Shown one piece after another: positions 7,740 to 16,600 of a stretch of DNA of 64,000 nt. Position 1 is the stretch's first letter. The number at the start of each line of letters is the position of its first letter. The notes beneath the pieces are model-generated. The model was not told where the DNA came from. It was given only the letters and a program-made list of their open reading frames with translations, and ran no database searches. This DNA comes from Deltaproteobacteria bacterium RIFCSPHIGHO2_01_FULL_43_49 (GTDB taxonomy: Bacteria > UBA10199 > SPLOWO2-01-44-7), in contig MGRG01000008.1 in the NCBI GenBank assembly GCA_001798075.1, positions 310,001-374,000 of the forward strand, given 5' to 3'. The position numbers and the translations under genes were made by a program.

Positions 7740-7804
7740 TTGACTAAATGTTCATTATTGTTTAATGTTCACTATATAGTGAACATTTATATTTAGTGAA
7801 CATT
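7740..7804 (+). promoter_or_regulatory. Operator palindrome and promoter of the AbiEi-like gene
   Basis: A 24-bp perfect palindrome occupies 7764-7787 with half-site AATGTTCACTAT. The same half-site recurs as TAGTGAACATT at 7794-7804, touching the start codon, and as AATGTTCATT at 7747-7756. A TTGACT box at 7740-7745 could be the -35 element, placing the palindrome over the -10/start region. This is the layout of an autoregulated HTH gene; binding by the adjacent product is inference. Confidence 0.7.
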
Positions 7805-8488
7805 ATGGCTCTCAAGACACAAAAAGGACTTTTTGCAGACAAGGCAACACTTATCTTAAGAGCCCTGCTTAAAAATCCATCAAAAAACTGGGTTGTGCGG
7901 GATTTAGTGCGGGAATGCAGAGTCAGTCTTGGGCTCGTTTCAAAAACCATCGGCTTTTTAAACGAGCTGGGATATGTGCGGGTTGAGCGAGGGAGAACCG
8001 GTTATATAAACGTTGTCAATCTCAAAGCCATTTTGAGTGACTGGGTTTATCACTACGATTTTTCTCTCAATGCTGTTTTTAGCCTCTACTCTCCGGACAA
8101 AAATGCTCTGCCCAAACTCAAAGCTTTTCTTATTAAAAAAGGATTGGCAGAATCTTATGCTCTAACTTTGCATAGCGGAGCCAACTTGCTCACCAATTAT
8201 GTAAGCGATGAGAATAGCTATCTTTATCTTGCAAGCGAATCCTTTCATAAAATTGTTCGTGAAATACAAGATAGGCTTGGCTTCAAACAACTGCGACATG
8301 GCGGCAATGTACATTTAATTCAGCCTTATTACAAAAACTCTGCCTTTTATGATTGCCGCACGATTCGCCAATTTCGAGTGGTTTCGGATCTACAACTTTA
8401 TCTCGATCTTTATCACTTTGCACCCCGCGGCAGAGAACATGCGGAACATTTGAAAAAGTTGCTGGAGAAAGAAAAGAGCTTTCCATGA
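7805..8488 (+). CDS. AbiEi-like winged-helix protein (solitary antitoxin-type regulator)
   Basis: 227 residues from ATG 7805; a GTG at 7796 is in frame but lies within the operator half-site. The N-terminal ~70 residues form a winged HTH ('NWVVRDLVRECRVSLGLVSKTIGFLNELGYVRVERG'), followed by an alpha/beta domain that ends 'RVVSDLQLYLDLYHFAPRGREHAEHL', which matches the closing motif of AbiEi-family antitoxins/transcriptional regulators. AbiEi normally pairs with the AbiEii nucleotidyltransferase, but no such gene is adjacent, so this copy is solitary. It is the only gene in the segment inserted between the two glmS 3' ends. The upstream palindrome suggests autorepression. The stop is about ten bases before the duplicated glmS fragment. 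Confidence 0.72.
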   Translation: MALKTQKGLFADKATLILRALLKNPSKNWVVRDLVRECRVSLGLVSKTIGFLNELGYVRVERGRTGYINVVNLKAILSDWVYHYDFSLNAVFSLYSPDKNALPKLKAFLIKKGLAESYALTLHSGANLLTNYVSDENSYLYLASESFHKIVREIQDRLGFKQLRHGGNVHLIQPYYKNSAFYDCRTIRQFRVVSDLQLYLDLYHFAPRGREHAEHLKKLLEKEKSFP

Positions 8489-8497
8489 GCTATACGG

Positions 8498-8743
8498 AAA
8501 ATCTTGAGCAACATCGAAGAGGTCAAAGCGAGGGGGGCGCATGTCATTGCTATTGGTGATGCAACGGATCGTGATTTACCCGAAAAAGTTGATGATTTTA
8601 TCGCCATTCCCAAAACAGATTATTTACTCACCCCTCTTTTGTATGCCGTTCCTCTGCAATTGTTTGCCTACTACATTGCCGACCACAAAGGTACCGACGT
8701 CGACCAACCCCGAAATTTAGCCAAAAGTGTGACGGTGGAGTGA
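8498..8743 (+). pseudogene. glmS: Duplicated 3' fragment of glmS
   Basis: Encodes the last ~80 residues of GlmS in frame ('LSNIEEVKARGAHVIAIGDAT...VTVE'). Against the intact gene there are about 30 base differences in 246, nearly all synonymous; the one clear replacement is Ser to Pro in 'DRDLPEK'. It has no start region of its own. The pattern of synonymous divergence says the two copies evolved as functional genes in separate lineages and were brought together by transfer, rather than by recent local duplication. One of them is the displaced original end. Confidence 0.92.
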
Positions 8744-8744
8744 G

Positions 8745-11354
8745 TTAGTATTGCAACATGACACATTGAATCTGCTCAATGCTGTTCACCTCATCTATTC
8801 CTAGACCGAAACCCGCCGTGAACTTCACAGTCATTCCCTTGATGGCAAACCCTGGTGGGCATTGGAAGTAACCTGTTGTTCTTACTCCATTATACCCTAA
8901 TTGATTCGTGGATATTACCAACTTTTCGTCATTATTGAGAACGCTGGTAGAAACCTCTGGGCCGCCACTAATAGATGTCCCAGCCCAATAGTTGATGGGC
9001 ATGTATTTTAAACCAATACCGGTAATTTTTCTAAGCGTAGAATCAGTGGAAATAATACCCGTGGTGATATAATCGTTCCCAAAACTTGTGGGGGGCACAG
9101 GGCGTTGAATATACTTCGTTTCAACAAATAGAGGCCAACTTAAATCCCCGGCGGCTTCTGTATAGGATTCCGTATTTTGCAGCATACCGTCTCCGGTGAA
9201 AGCTGTGCACCTCAGTTGCAATCCGGAAATATAAGAAGAAGTGTCTGAACCGCCAACGCCGGCGTTGATTCCAGTCATCACATAACCATCTCTGCATTCA
9301 AGGACTTTGGAATTGTCCGCGTAATCGCCAATACCAAATGTATTCGTTGCAGTATAGGTTGAAGTTGTAGCGTCGTTGACAAAAACTCCACGACGAGAAG
9401 CCACAGGTTTGACTTCATCGCAGATGGGAATCATGTTGATAATGCCGATCGTGTTTTTTTTGCCCTTTAAACCGATCATCAGATAGGTTGTATCCGCTGC
9501 GGGTGGTGCTGGGCAAGTAGCAGAACCGCTACCTATCGGTTCACTGGGTTCCCATCCGGTGCTCTTTTGCCAACGCAGCCCCCCAACACCCCTTGAATTG
9601 ATTTGTAACATGGTCTGCGTCATGCCAATGAGAGTGTTGTTGCTTGAGTAATAACCAAACCGGGAAAGGGCAAATCCCAACGGAGGTTGGAAAATTTGCC
9701 ATGCGGAGCTGCTGGTAGCAAAACCAATACTAGTTTCTCTAATCGTCCCCGAGTTTGATTGGTTTGACAGAACATTGAGTTCTCCGCAGACAGGTGTGAT
9801 TCCAGTGAGATGATTGGCACTGTCGTAGGCGACATGCATATAAACAATCACGTTATTTGGTTGGGAACATCTGACTTCGTAGTCCTCTCCGCTGGCATTT
9901 GCATTGGTCGGGACGGAACCCTCTTGCACTTTATTTTGCAAACAAACACCGGTGCAAGGGGGCGGAGGCGGCGGAGGAGTAGTGATCGAAGGGGCCTCCA
10001 TTTTTACCGGGATATCTCTTTTCCACCAATTGTTATGGCCATCTGTGACCGCGATTTCAAAAGGGAACGTATCGCCTGCTGTAAAGAGGAATGTGTGTAT
10101 CAAACTGCCAGTTATGCTTTCTTCAATTAGGAAAGCCCCTGTGCCAATCGTTCCTTTGCCGAGTTGAAAGGTGAGTTGGTCCCCTTCAGGATCACTAGCT
10201 GTTACACGAAAACCGGCCATAAAATTGAGAACAGGGTATGACTGTGACAGTGTGATGACAGGCTCTGTACCGGTCAAATCGATATTGGGGATGATGGCAA
10301 ATGGAGAGCCGGGGAACGGATTACCAAGATCATCCTCGGCCTCAAATTCTATTAATGTGACGACGGGAGGCAGATTGGCTGGGGGAGGAGGTGGTGGTGG
10401 TGGAGGCGGCGGAGGAGGTGGTGGTGGAGGTGTTCCGACTTGAACGGGAATCGTCCTGCTCCAACTTGCTCCCTGATTATCATCAATCACAAGTTTAAAG
10501 TTTATTGTCGTAGCAGACGACAATGGTATTGTGTCCGAGTTGAGAGTCCCCGTAGAGTTTTGTACAGAGGCTGCCATGCCGTTTGCATTCAACGTATAAG
10601 TTAAACTAGGTCCATCCGGATCGCTAGCTTTCGCTCGAAAAACGAAGTTGAGTTTTACTGGAAATGCTGAGTTGACGGCGATAGGAGGTGTTGTTCCGTT
10701 AAGATTTGTATTCGGACGGATATCAACAACGACAGGGCTAGCAATAGGTTGATTGTTGCTATCCAAGACAGCTAATTTAACTTCAGCAACTTCAGGTGGC
10801 AGATTGGTTGTAGGAGGCGGAGGAGGTGGTGGTGGGCCGCCGCCAGAACCAGAAATTTTCACAGGAATGTCGCGACTCCAACTCCAATCAGCTAAGGTTG
10901 AATCTTTTGCACTCAATTTGAAATTAAAAATTGAGCCAGGCAGAAATTGTAACGAACTCACTTCCAGCACATTGTCGGAGGTGTCTTGGATTAAAGAGGT
11001 GGGTCCTTCGTTCAAGTCATACTTGAGAGAAAGGGGTGCCGGATCAAGCGAAGTAATAGATAAGGAAAGTTTTTTTGTGTCGTAGGGCACAGAAATAACG
11101 GGGACAGGGCTTTGATCGATGAGGGCCACGTCGTTGAAAATCACATTATCTTGGACGTCTTTGGCTATGACTTTTACCGCGAGGATGCTCGGTTGTGATG
11201 GAGGGGTTGGGACAATGTCGCCGTCCACAACGGGAGGTGGCGTGCGCCCCTTTCCGGAAAGATCGCCTCCGGGCAGTTCCGGAATCTCCAACGTCCCCTG
11301 TTTTGAGGAACAGGCTGCTAACAACAGGAAGACTAAAAATAGGGCTCGTTTCAT
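8745..11354 (-). CDS. Large surface lipoprotein with three Ig/cadherin-like domains and poly-proline linkers
   Basis: 869 residues. The N-terminus is a lipoprotein signal peptide with lipobox 'LLAAC' at about residue 15. Three homologous ~125-residue beta domains follow, each opening near 'V.V.A.D..N' and closing 'W.RDIPVK' or 'SWSRTIPVQVG'; they are joined by linkers of 6 to 18 prolines. The C-terminal ~370 residues, beginning with 'CTGVCLQNK', have regularly spaced Cys, Trp and Gly and repeated 'GFATSSS/GYYSSN' stretches; I do not recognise this part, though it reads like a secreted beta-rich binding domain. Lnt and Lgt processing would place it in the outer membrane. Role in adhesion or substrate binding is inference. 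Confidence 0.75.
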   Translation of the reverse strand: MKRALFLVFLLLAACSSKQGTLEIPELPGGDLSGKGRTPPPVVDGDIVPTPPSQPSILAVKVIAKDVQDNVIFNDVALIDQSPVPVISVPYDTKKLSLSITSLDPAPLSLKYDLNEGPTSLIQDTSDNVLEVSSLQFLPGSIFNFKLSAKDSTLADWSWSRDIPVKISGSGGGPPPPPPPPTTNLPPEVAEVKLAVLDSNNQPIASPVVVDIRPNTNLNGTTPPIAVNSAFPVKLNFVFRAKASDPDGPSLTYTLNANGMAASVQNSTGTLNSDTIPLSSATTINFKLVIDDNQGASWSRTIPVQVGTPPPPPPPPPPPPPPPPPANLPPVVTLIEFEAEDDLGNPFPGSPFAIIPNIDLTGTEPVITLSQSYPVLNFMAGFRVTASDPEGDQLTFQLGKGTIGTGAFLIEESITGSLIHTFLFTAGDTFPFEIAVTDGHNNWWKRDIPVKMEAPSITTPPPPPPPCTGVCLQNKVQEGSVPTNANASGEDYEVRCSQPNNVIVYMHVAYDSANHLTGITPVCGELNVLSNQSNSGTIRETSIGFATSSSAWQIFQPPLGFALSRFGYYSSNNTLIGMTQTMLQINSRGVGGLRWQKSTGWEPSEPIGSGSATCPAPPAADTTYLMIGLKGKKNTIGIINMIPICDEVKPVASRRGVFVNDATTSTYTATNTFGIGDYADNSKVLECRDGYVMTGINAGVGGSDTSSYISGLQLRCTAFTGDGMLQNTESYTEAAGDLSWPLFVETKYIQRPVPPTSFGNDYITTGIISTDSTLRKITGIGLKYMPINYWAGTSISGGPEVSTSVLNNDEKLVISTNQLGYNGVRTTGYFQCPPGFAIKGMTVKFTAGFGLGIDEVNSIEQIQCVMLQY

Positions 11355-11438
11355 ACCATGGCTATCTAGAGCAATTATCGTGCCAAAAACCTGGTGGTGA
11401 GGTTAGTCTTAACTATTTGATTTTTAATATGTTTTTAT

Positions 11439-11462
11439 AAAAGGCGTCGGACGCCTTTTTGG
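11439..11462. repeat. GGCGTC/GACGCC hairpin repeat, copy 1
   Basis: AAAAGGCGTCGGACGCCTTTTT plus GG: a perfect A-rich-stem-T-rich palindrome. The same element with a C in the centre occurs inside ogt at 41558-41580. It has the form of a bidirectional intrinsic terminator, but here it does not follow a gene end, so its spread as a repeat may matter more than termination. Confidence 0.75.
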
Positions 11463-11464
11463 AA

Positions 11465-11513
11465 GGGGGTAGAAATTCTCAATTTGGGACTTCTAAGGTG
11501 TCAAAATTTTGAA
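11465..11513. repeat. 'gtcaaaattttg' repeat, copy 1
   Basis: GGGGGTAGAAATTCTCAATT followed by TGGGACTTCTAAGGTG and TCAAAATTTTGAAC. An almost identical order of words is at 17369-17416, and the second half recurs at 12748-12763 behind the ATPase gene. Confidence 0.75.
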
Positions 11514-11563
11514 CCTTCCTTGTCATTTCCATTGTCATTTGTCATTCAGGTAAAATAAACTTG

Positions 11564-11593
11564 ACTACATTTTACTCGCGAGTAAAATGTAGT
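11564..11593 (+). promoter_or_regulatory. 30-bp perfect palindrome, likely operator of the ATPase gene
   Basis: Half-site ACTACATTTTACTCG followed by its exact complement, centred at 11578/11579 and ending 15 bases before the ATG at 11609. Length and position fit a repressor operator or an mRNA hairpin that would cover the ribosome binding site (TTGGAG, 11594-11599). Which protein binds is unknown. Confidence 0.7.
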
Positions 11594-11608
11594 TGGAGTT
11601 ACTATTTT

Positions 11609-12742
11609 ATGTCCCGATATATTACCCAATTTGTCGTTGAAGACCTGAAAGAAAAGATGGTCTTGGTCGGAGGGCCCAGGCAGGTGGGCAAGACAACGCT
11701 GGCCTTTCATCTGTTGGGGGATAAAAAAGAAGATCATCCTGATTACTTTAACTGGGATTTTAGAGAAGATAAACTAAGGATTCGAAACGGGGAACTCCCT
11801 TTTGGAGACAGTCTCATCGTTTTGGATGAGGTTCATAAATACAAATCGTGGAGGAATTTAATTAAAGGGTTTTATGACAAATTCAAATCAGAATCCTCCT
11901 TTTTGATTATCGGTTCGGCAAGACTTGATTACTATAGACGGGGCGGAGATTCTTTGCAGGGCCGCTATCATTATTATCGTTTGCACCCCTTTTCTCTTAA
12001 TGAAATGACGGCTATCGCCAATAAATCAGATTTGGATCTTTTATTAAAATTTGGAGGCTTTCCGGAACCGTTGTTAAAAGGAAGCGAGAGAAACTGGAGG
12101 CGGTGGCAAAAGGAGCGGTTGGATCATGTTATCCGAGAAGATTTGCGGGATCTAGAAGATGTGAAAGATATTGATCTTCTGACCATTCTCGCCGAGATCT
12201 TGCCAACCAAAGTGGGTTCCCCTCTTTCTATAAAAAGTTTGCGGGAAGATTTAGAGATTGCACATCAAACGGCCGATCGGTGGGTTCGCATATTGGAGCA
12301 TCTTTATTTTTGCTTTCGCATCTCGCCCTTTCAATTCTCCAAAATAAGGGCTGTTAAAAAGGAAAGAAAACTTTATTTGTGGGACTGGTCTCTTTGCGAG
12401 GACAAGGGCAAAAAATTGGAAAATCTTGTTGCCTGTCAGCTTTTGAAATATTGTCATTTTATTGAAGATACACAAGGCCATCGCATGGAGGTTCGCTTTC
12501 TACGTGATATCGACAAAAGAGAAATAGATTTTGTCGTCTTGCAAGATAACAAACCGCAATTTGGCGTGGAGTGCAAAACCGGCGATGCTCAAGTGAGTCC
12601 GGCGATTGCCTACTATTCAGAGCGCACAAACATTCCCGTATTTTATCAGGTCCATTTTGGCAAAAAACATTTTCAAAAAAGAGATTACAGAGCTGTTGTG
12701 TTGCCGTTCGAAAAGTTTTGTAAAGACCTCAAACTACCTTAA
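11609..12742 (+). CDS. AAA_14 / DUF4143 ATPase with C-terminal PD-(D/E)XK-like region
   Basis: 377 residues from ATG 11609 with TTGGAG upstream. Walker A is 'GGPRQVGKTT' (about residue 25) and Walker B 'LIVLDEVHKYKSWR', both typical of the AAA_14 group; the DUF4143 region follows with 'LRDLEDVKDIDLLTILAEILPTKVGSPLS'. Near the C-terminus 'REIDFVV...FGVECK' has the spacing of a PD-(D/E)XK nuclease core. These proteins are widespread in mobile and accessory DNA and their cellular role is not settled. The gene is bracketed by 'gtcaaaattttg' repeats (11465-11513 and 12748-12763) and has a 30-bp upstream palindrome, consistent with a mobile cassette. Confidence 0.85.
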   Translation: MSRYITQFVVEDLKEKMVLVGGPRQVGKTTLAFHLLGDKKEDHPDYFNWDFREDKLRIRNGELPFGDSLIVLDEVHKYKSWRNLIKGFYDKFKSESSFLIIGSARLDYYRRGGDSLQGRYHYYRLHPFSLNEMTAIANKSDLDLLLKFGGFPEPLLKGSERNWRRWQKERLDHVIREDLRDLEDVKDIDLLTILAEILPTKVGSPLSIKSLREDLEIAHQTADRWVRILEHLYFCFRISPFQFSKIRAVKKERKLYLWDWSLCEDKGKKLENLVACQLLKYCHFIEDTQGHRMEVRFLRDIDKREIDFVVLQDNKPQFGVECKTGDAQVSPAIAYYSERTNIPVFYQVHFGKKHFQKRDYRAVVLPFEKFCKDLKLP

Positions 12743-12747
12743 CCAAA

Positions 12748-12763
12748 GTGTCAAAATTTTGAA
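12748..12763. repeat. 'gtcaaaattttg' repeat, copy 2 (partial)
   Basis: AGTGTCAAAATTTTGA, directly behind the ATPase stop codon; matches the second half of the copies at 11465-11513 and 17369-17416. Confidence 0.6.
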
Positions 12764-12791
12764 GGGTGCCAAAATTCCGGGGGAACGTCCC

Positions 12792-13619
12792 CTAAAGTCT
12801 TTCGAAATAGGCCTTGTTTTCAATCATCATTCCATAAACCAAATGGAATGTGCCTTGATCGTCCATGAGGGAAAAGCCGAGCGGTTTTGTTTCGAGTGAA
12901 TCTCTTTTCTCCGAAGGATGGGTTTTGAGATATTTTTGCACCAGTTTTTCCCTCATTTCTTGCTCAAGCAGGACGCGATCTTTTTTTCTGAATGGATCCA
13001 ATAATTTTTCTGGGGGGCAGGAATAATAAACACCACCGATTGATTCGATGGTCCCATCTACACCAGTTTTTTGGGGCTTCGGATTCAGCGAACCGCTGAC
13101 TACTAGATCACCCCCATCAATGGGGATTCCTTCTGATGTGCTTATGGGACAATATTGGAAAAAGCGGACTACATACATTTGCCCACCATCCGACTTTTCA
13201 AATATATTTGGAGTTTTAGCTAGGAGAAGGGGAGGTTTTTGGACGCCGTAAAAATCTAAGAGATTACGATTGGTGATTAAGAATTGAGCTAGTCCCTTCT
13301 GAAGCTCTTGTTGTGAAAAAGTCTCCGGATTGACATTTGGAAGGGGGAGGGGGAGTTTTCCTTTCCAATAAATAATTTGCCCCTTCGGATTTTTTTGCAG
13401 GGTCGTTGTTTCTTCTCCAAGAGTTTTTAGACTTGTCTTTGATGGAGCAGCAGCCCACATACGGGAAGAAGTTTTTGTCGGTGGATATTTCTTTTTAAAA
13501 TCCTTTGGTGGTGATGGAGTTTTTTCCTGTTTTGGTTTTTGCGGAGGGGCCAGTTCTTGTTCTGTGTCTATTGGCCTGGACTTAAGTTTTCCAGTCGGTG
13601 GTATTTTTGGGGCGACCAT
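12792..13619 (-). CDS. Stand-alone FTP-like (fungalysin/thermolysin propeptide-like) protein
   Basis: 275 residues. The first ~75 are Pro/Lys-rich and disordered, without a signal peptide. The next part, 'ETFSQQELQKGLAQFLITNRNLLDFYGVQ', then 'VVRFFQYC' and 'GIPIDGGDLVVSGSLN...GTIESIGGVYY', follows the order of an FTP propeptide domain (helix, 'RxxQ' strand, 'GIPVxGGD' turn). It starts 3 bases after the metalloprotease stop, so the two are cotranscribed. Because the protease carries its own FTP domain, this separate copy could serve as an inhibitor or folding helper in trans; that is inference. The absence of a signal peptide is hard to reconcile with that and may mean cytoplasmic protection. 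Confidence 0.65.
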   Translation of the reverse strand: MVAPKIPPTGKLKSRPIDTEQELAPPQKPKQEKTPSPPKDFKKKYPPTKTSSRMWAAAPSKTSLKTLGEETTTLQKNPKGQIIYWKGKLPLPLPNVNPETFSQQELQKGLAQFLITNRNLLDFYGVQKPPLLLAKTPNIFEKSDGGQMYVVRFFQYCPISTSEGIPIDGGDLVVSGSLNPKPQKTGVDGTIESIGGVYYSCPPEKLLDPFRKKDRVLLEQEMREKLVQKYLKTHPSEKRDSLETKPLGFSLMDDQGTFHLVYGMMIENKAYFERL

Positions 13620-13622
13620 AAA

Positions 13623-16600
13623 TTAAGGGCAATCTTCCGCAAGCACCTTGAAATAAGCGCTATTTGCGACGTTGGCAATAAAAACTTTGGACCGTTTAGT
13701 GTTTTGGCCATCAGAAACACTGAACATAAAGACATAACCTCCGAATAGACGAACGCCATCGTTGTCTAAAACAAAATCAGGAGCACCACAAGAAGAATAG
13801 GCATTCCAATAATCACTGGAGGAGTAGCTGCCGCTACTTGGGAAACTGACAGAATGATCTCGGTTGACGGTGAAGTTCAAATTGGCATTACGATGAACAG
13901 AGCAAGTCTCATTCATGCCCTGACAAATCGCCCATGAATATTGTAATGGTTGACTGCCTTGAGCAATATTGGGCTTAAGAGTTCCTCCCTGACCAGGCCC
14001 AAAACCTGGACTTGAGCGATTGACATAATGATATAATTGCTTATTGCCCGGATCGAGGCGAATTCCAGAAAAGCTGAAGGGTTGATAGGTGTCTTTGAGT
14101 TCTTTTTTCAACGTTATCGTAAAACTTCCTTCAAATCTGGCTTTTCTCAATATTCTAAATCGGCATTCCAGAAGATTAGGGGGCAAAACACCAGAAAAAT
14201 CTTTATGAAAAGGTATGGTATAAAGTGCGTTATCATAGGCAATCCTGTTATTTTTGATCGTGGATATGTCAGAAGAAGTTGTCAGGATAGATGCATTGAT
14301 AATGCGATATAAATTGCAAACAGGATGGAGATCATTCAATACCCCACCGGGAAATACGGAGACCGCGCCAGCTTGCACATCAATGCTAAAATTATATTGA
14401 GCCGGATTTTCTGTTGGGGAGAGATCAAAGGGGGCCAAGGCCAAATGATAACTCACTCCGTTTTCGTTCATCTCTTTTTTGAGCGAGACTGTTTTTGAAG
14501 TGGAACCTTGCTGTGGAATGCTGATCAGGTGCTCTTGATAGGGTGTTTGCTCAACTCTTTCAATCCTGGCGACATTATCTTTTTTATCTAGTTTCACGGC
14601 TGCCACACGTGGATTCGACTCATAGTATTGCCCCATCACCCAACCTTCAAAAGTAAGGTTATAAGTTTCGCCCGGGGTTCTATTCAAATTGCTGAAGGTG
14701 TAGATCGCTTGGGATCCTCTAACTGTGAGAGCTTGCGTCCAACGCCCGTCAGCGGATTTGATTCTTAACTCTCCCTCTTCCCATGGTTTTCTATCGACCA
14801 GTGGAATCGTTACACTCAAACTGTTGATTTTGTCGAGATAGGTAAAAGTTTGCCGTGTTGCCTCAGAGCAATCTTTTAATTCGCTTTGTGCAACATTATG
14901 GTGTACCGAACACGCTTGAAGGTACCACTGATATTCGTAATCCCCAGCAGACAAATCAAAAGGTAGCGTAATATGAATTTCATTTCCATTAGCAATTTTT
15001 TGGTTTGCTGTCAGTTTAGTGGGACTAACTTTCCAGAGGAGTTCCATTCCATTTCGTATCAATCTAACTTGATAAATAATATTTGGGTTACGTAGCTGAT
15101 TGGGAGCGACTTTAAAAATAATTTTTTCAGGTTTTTGAGTCATGAAACCGATAGGTGAGATTGGTGTTGGCTTTTCTGGTGTTCTGATATGGATTCCATG
15201 GCGCTCAAAAACATCCTCAACGGCCCTTGCCTTTTCCTCTCCCAAAATAAATTTTGCAACAATCCTTGTTTTTGCTGCTGCAGTGTAGAAATCGTCGCGC
15301 CAATGCCAATTATTCAGAGCTGTGAGGACAAATTTTGCGGTATCTCTGTTGACTTTCTCAATCGACACATTTTCTGATTTAATAATAGACCTTAAATCCC
15401 ATAATGCAGAGCTGAAAACCAATCCGAATCGATGAGAAGAATTTTTAATGCTTTCTTGCAGAGGGGGGATAGGATCACTAAAATCGTCAAGACTTGATAG
15501 ACCCTGCTCACATCCTAATAGAGGATGTTCTAGATTGCGCCGACCAAAAGGACAAAGGAGTGATTGATTGTACATGGGACTTCCACTTTGAATTACGACA
15601 AAGAAATCAGCAAAACCCTCATTCATCGCGGAATTTTCAAAGGGAGGGGAAAAGGCACTCCAGAAATCTTCAAATTGGTCTCGATGCTGAGAATACCATG
15701 GGGGTTTTAAGACACTATAGTAAATTGAATGACCGAGTTCGTGACGAAAAGTATCTTGGCTGTTAATTGTCGAAGTAGGCCCATAGAATGACAAAATAGT
15801 GTCGCATTTGTTGGTTGATGTACATCTCGTCTCACTCGTTGCGTTATCTGGTATGCCTCCAATATCGATAAAAATGTGTACTGTTCCATCGGGACTAAAT
15901 GGGAACCAACAATTAATAGGTGTGCAGAGGGATTGGAGAAAATTCAGTGACGATTCCAAATGTTCTTTTGCTATAGAGGCTTTTTGCCTCGCCTCATCTT
16001 CTGATAGATCTGATAAAAATTCTTCAAATTTATCAGGCTTTGTAAAGGGTGGGCGTCTTCGGGGTATTGTTGTTTCATCAAGGTTAAATTCAATTCCCCT
16101 GGTTTCTGTGACTGATGGCTCCAGATGACCGGAAAATTCAAACCGTTCTCCATTAAGTGGAGGAAAGCGAGAAGCAGAAATTTTTGTTTCTGATTGCACC
16201 GGTGCAGCACCTCCCCAAATGATTTCTCCTGTTTTTGCATTCACAAGGTATATCCATGGAATTGCTGAGCCCGCTTCATAAAATAACTGGTAGGCCAAGA
16301 GACACTGGTTTGCCTTAGGTAACAAAATTAGTTCCGGGTCCCCTTTGAGTTCAAGGCTTGAATAATAAGTAGGTTGTTTTTTGACCCCCATATCTTGAAA
16401 AGCTCTAAAGTTGGCATCTTCGGGGGCTATTGGATTTCGCGTGTCTGTTTGTGAACATTCCTGAAAAGAGCCACTAATGGATTTGATTTTGTTTTCTGTG
16501 ATGACAAGATTGAAATCGCCACCCAAGATTGGGATGTTGTTTACCGTTTGAATCCCTTTGACAACAACCAATTCCTTGTCCTCGCTTGTTTTGAAAGAGG

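Larger units (their letters stand above)
11355..11608. other. Repeat-bearing spacer before the AAA_14 ATPase gene
   Basis: Contains a GGCGTC hairpin (11439-11462), a 'gtcaaaattttg' repeat (11465-11513) and the 30-bp palindrome at 11564-11593. No further coding region is supported. Confidence 0.6.

Noticed and set aside
7730-8743. Tn7-type transposon at glmS
   Set aside because: Tn7 inserts downstream of the stop codon without duplicating ~240 bp of the gene, and no tns genes or Tn7 ends are seen; only the target choice is similar.
10171-10443. Plus-strand frame rich in Gly opposite the lipoprotein gene
   Set aside because: It is the complement of CCN proline codons; poly-Gly reading is a composition artefact.
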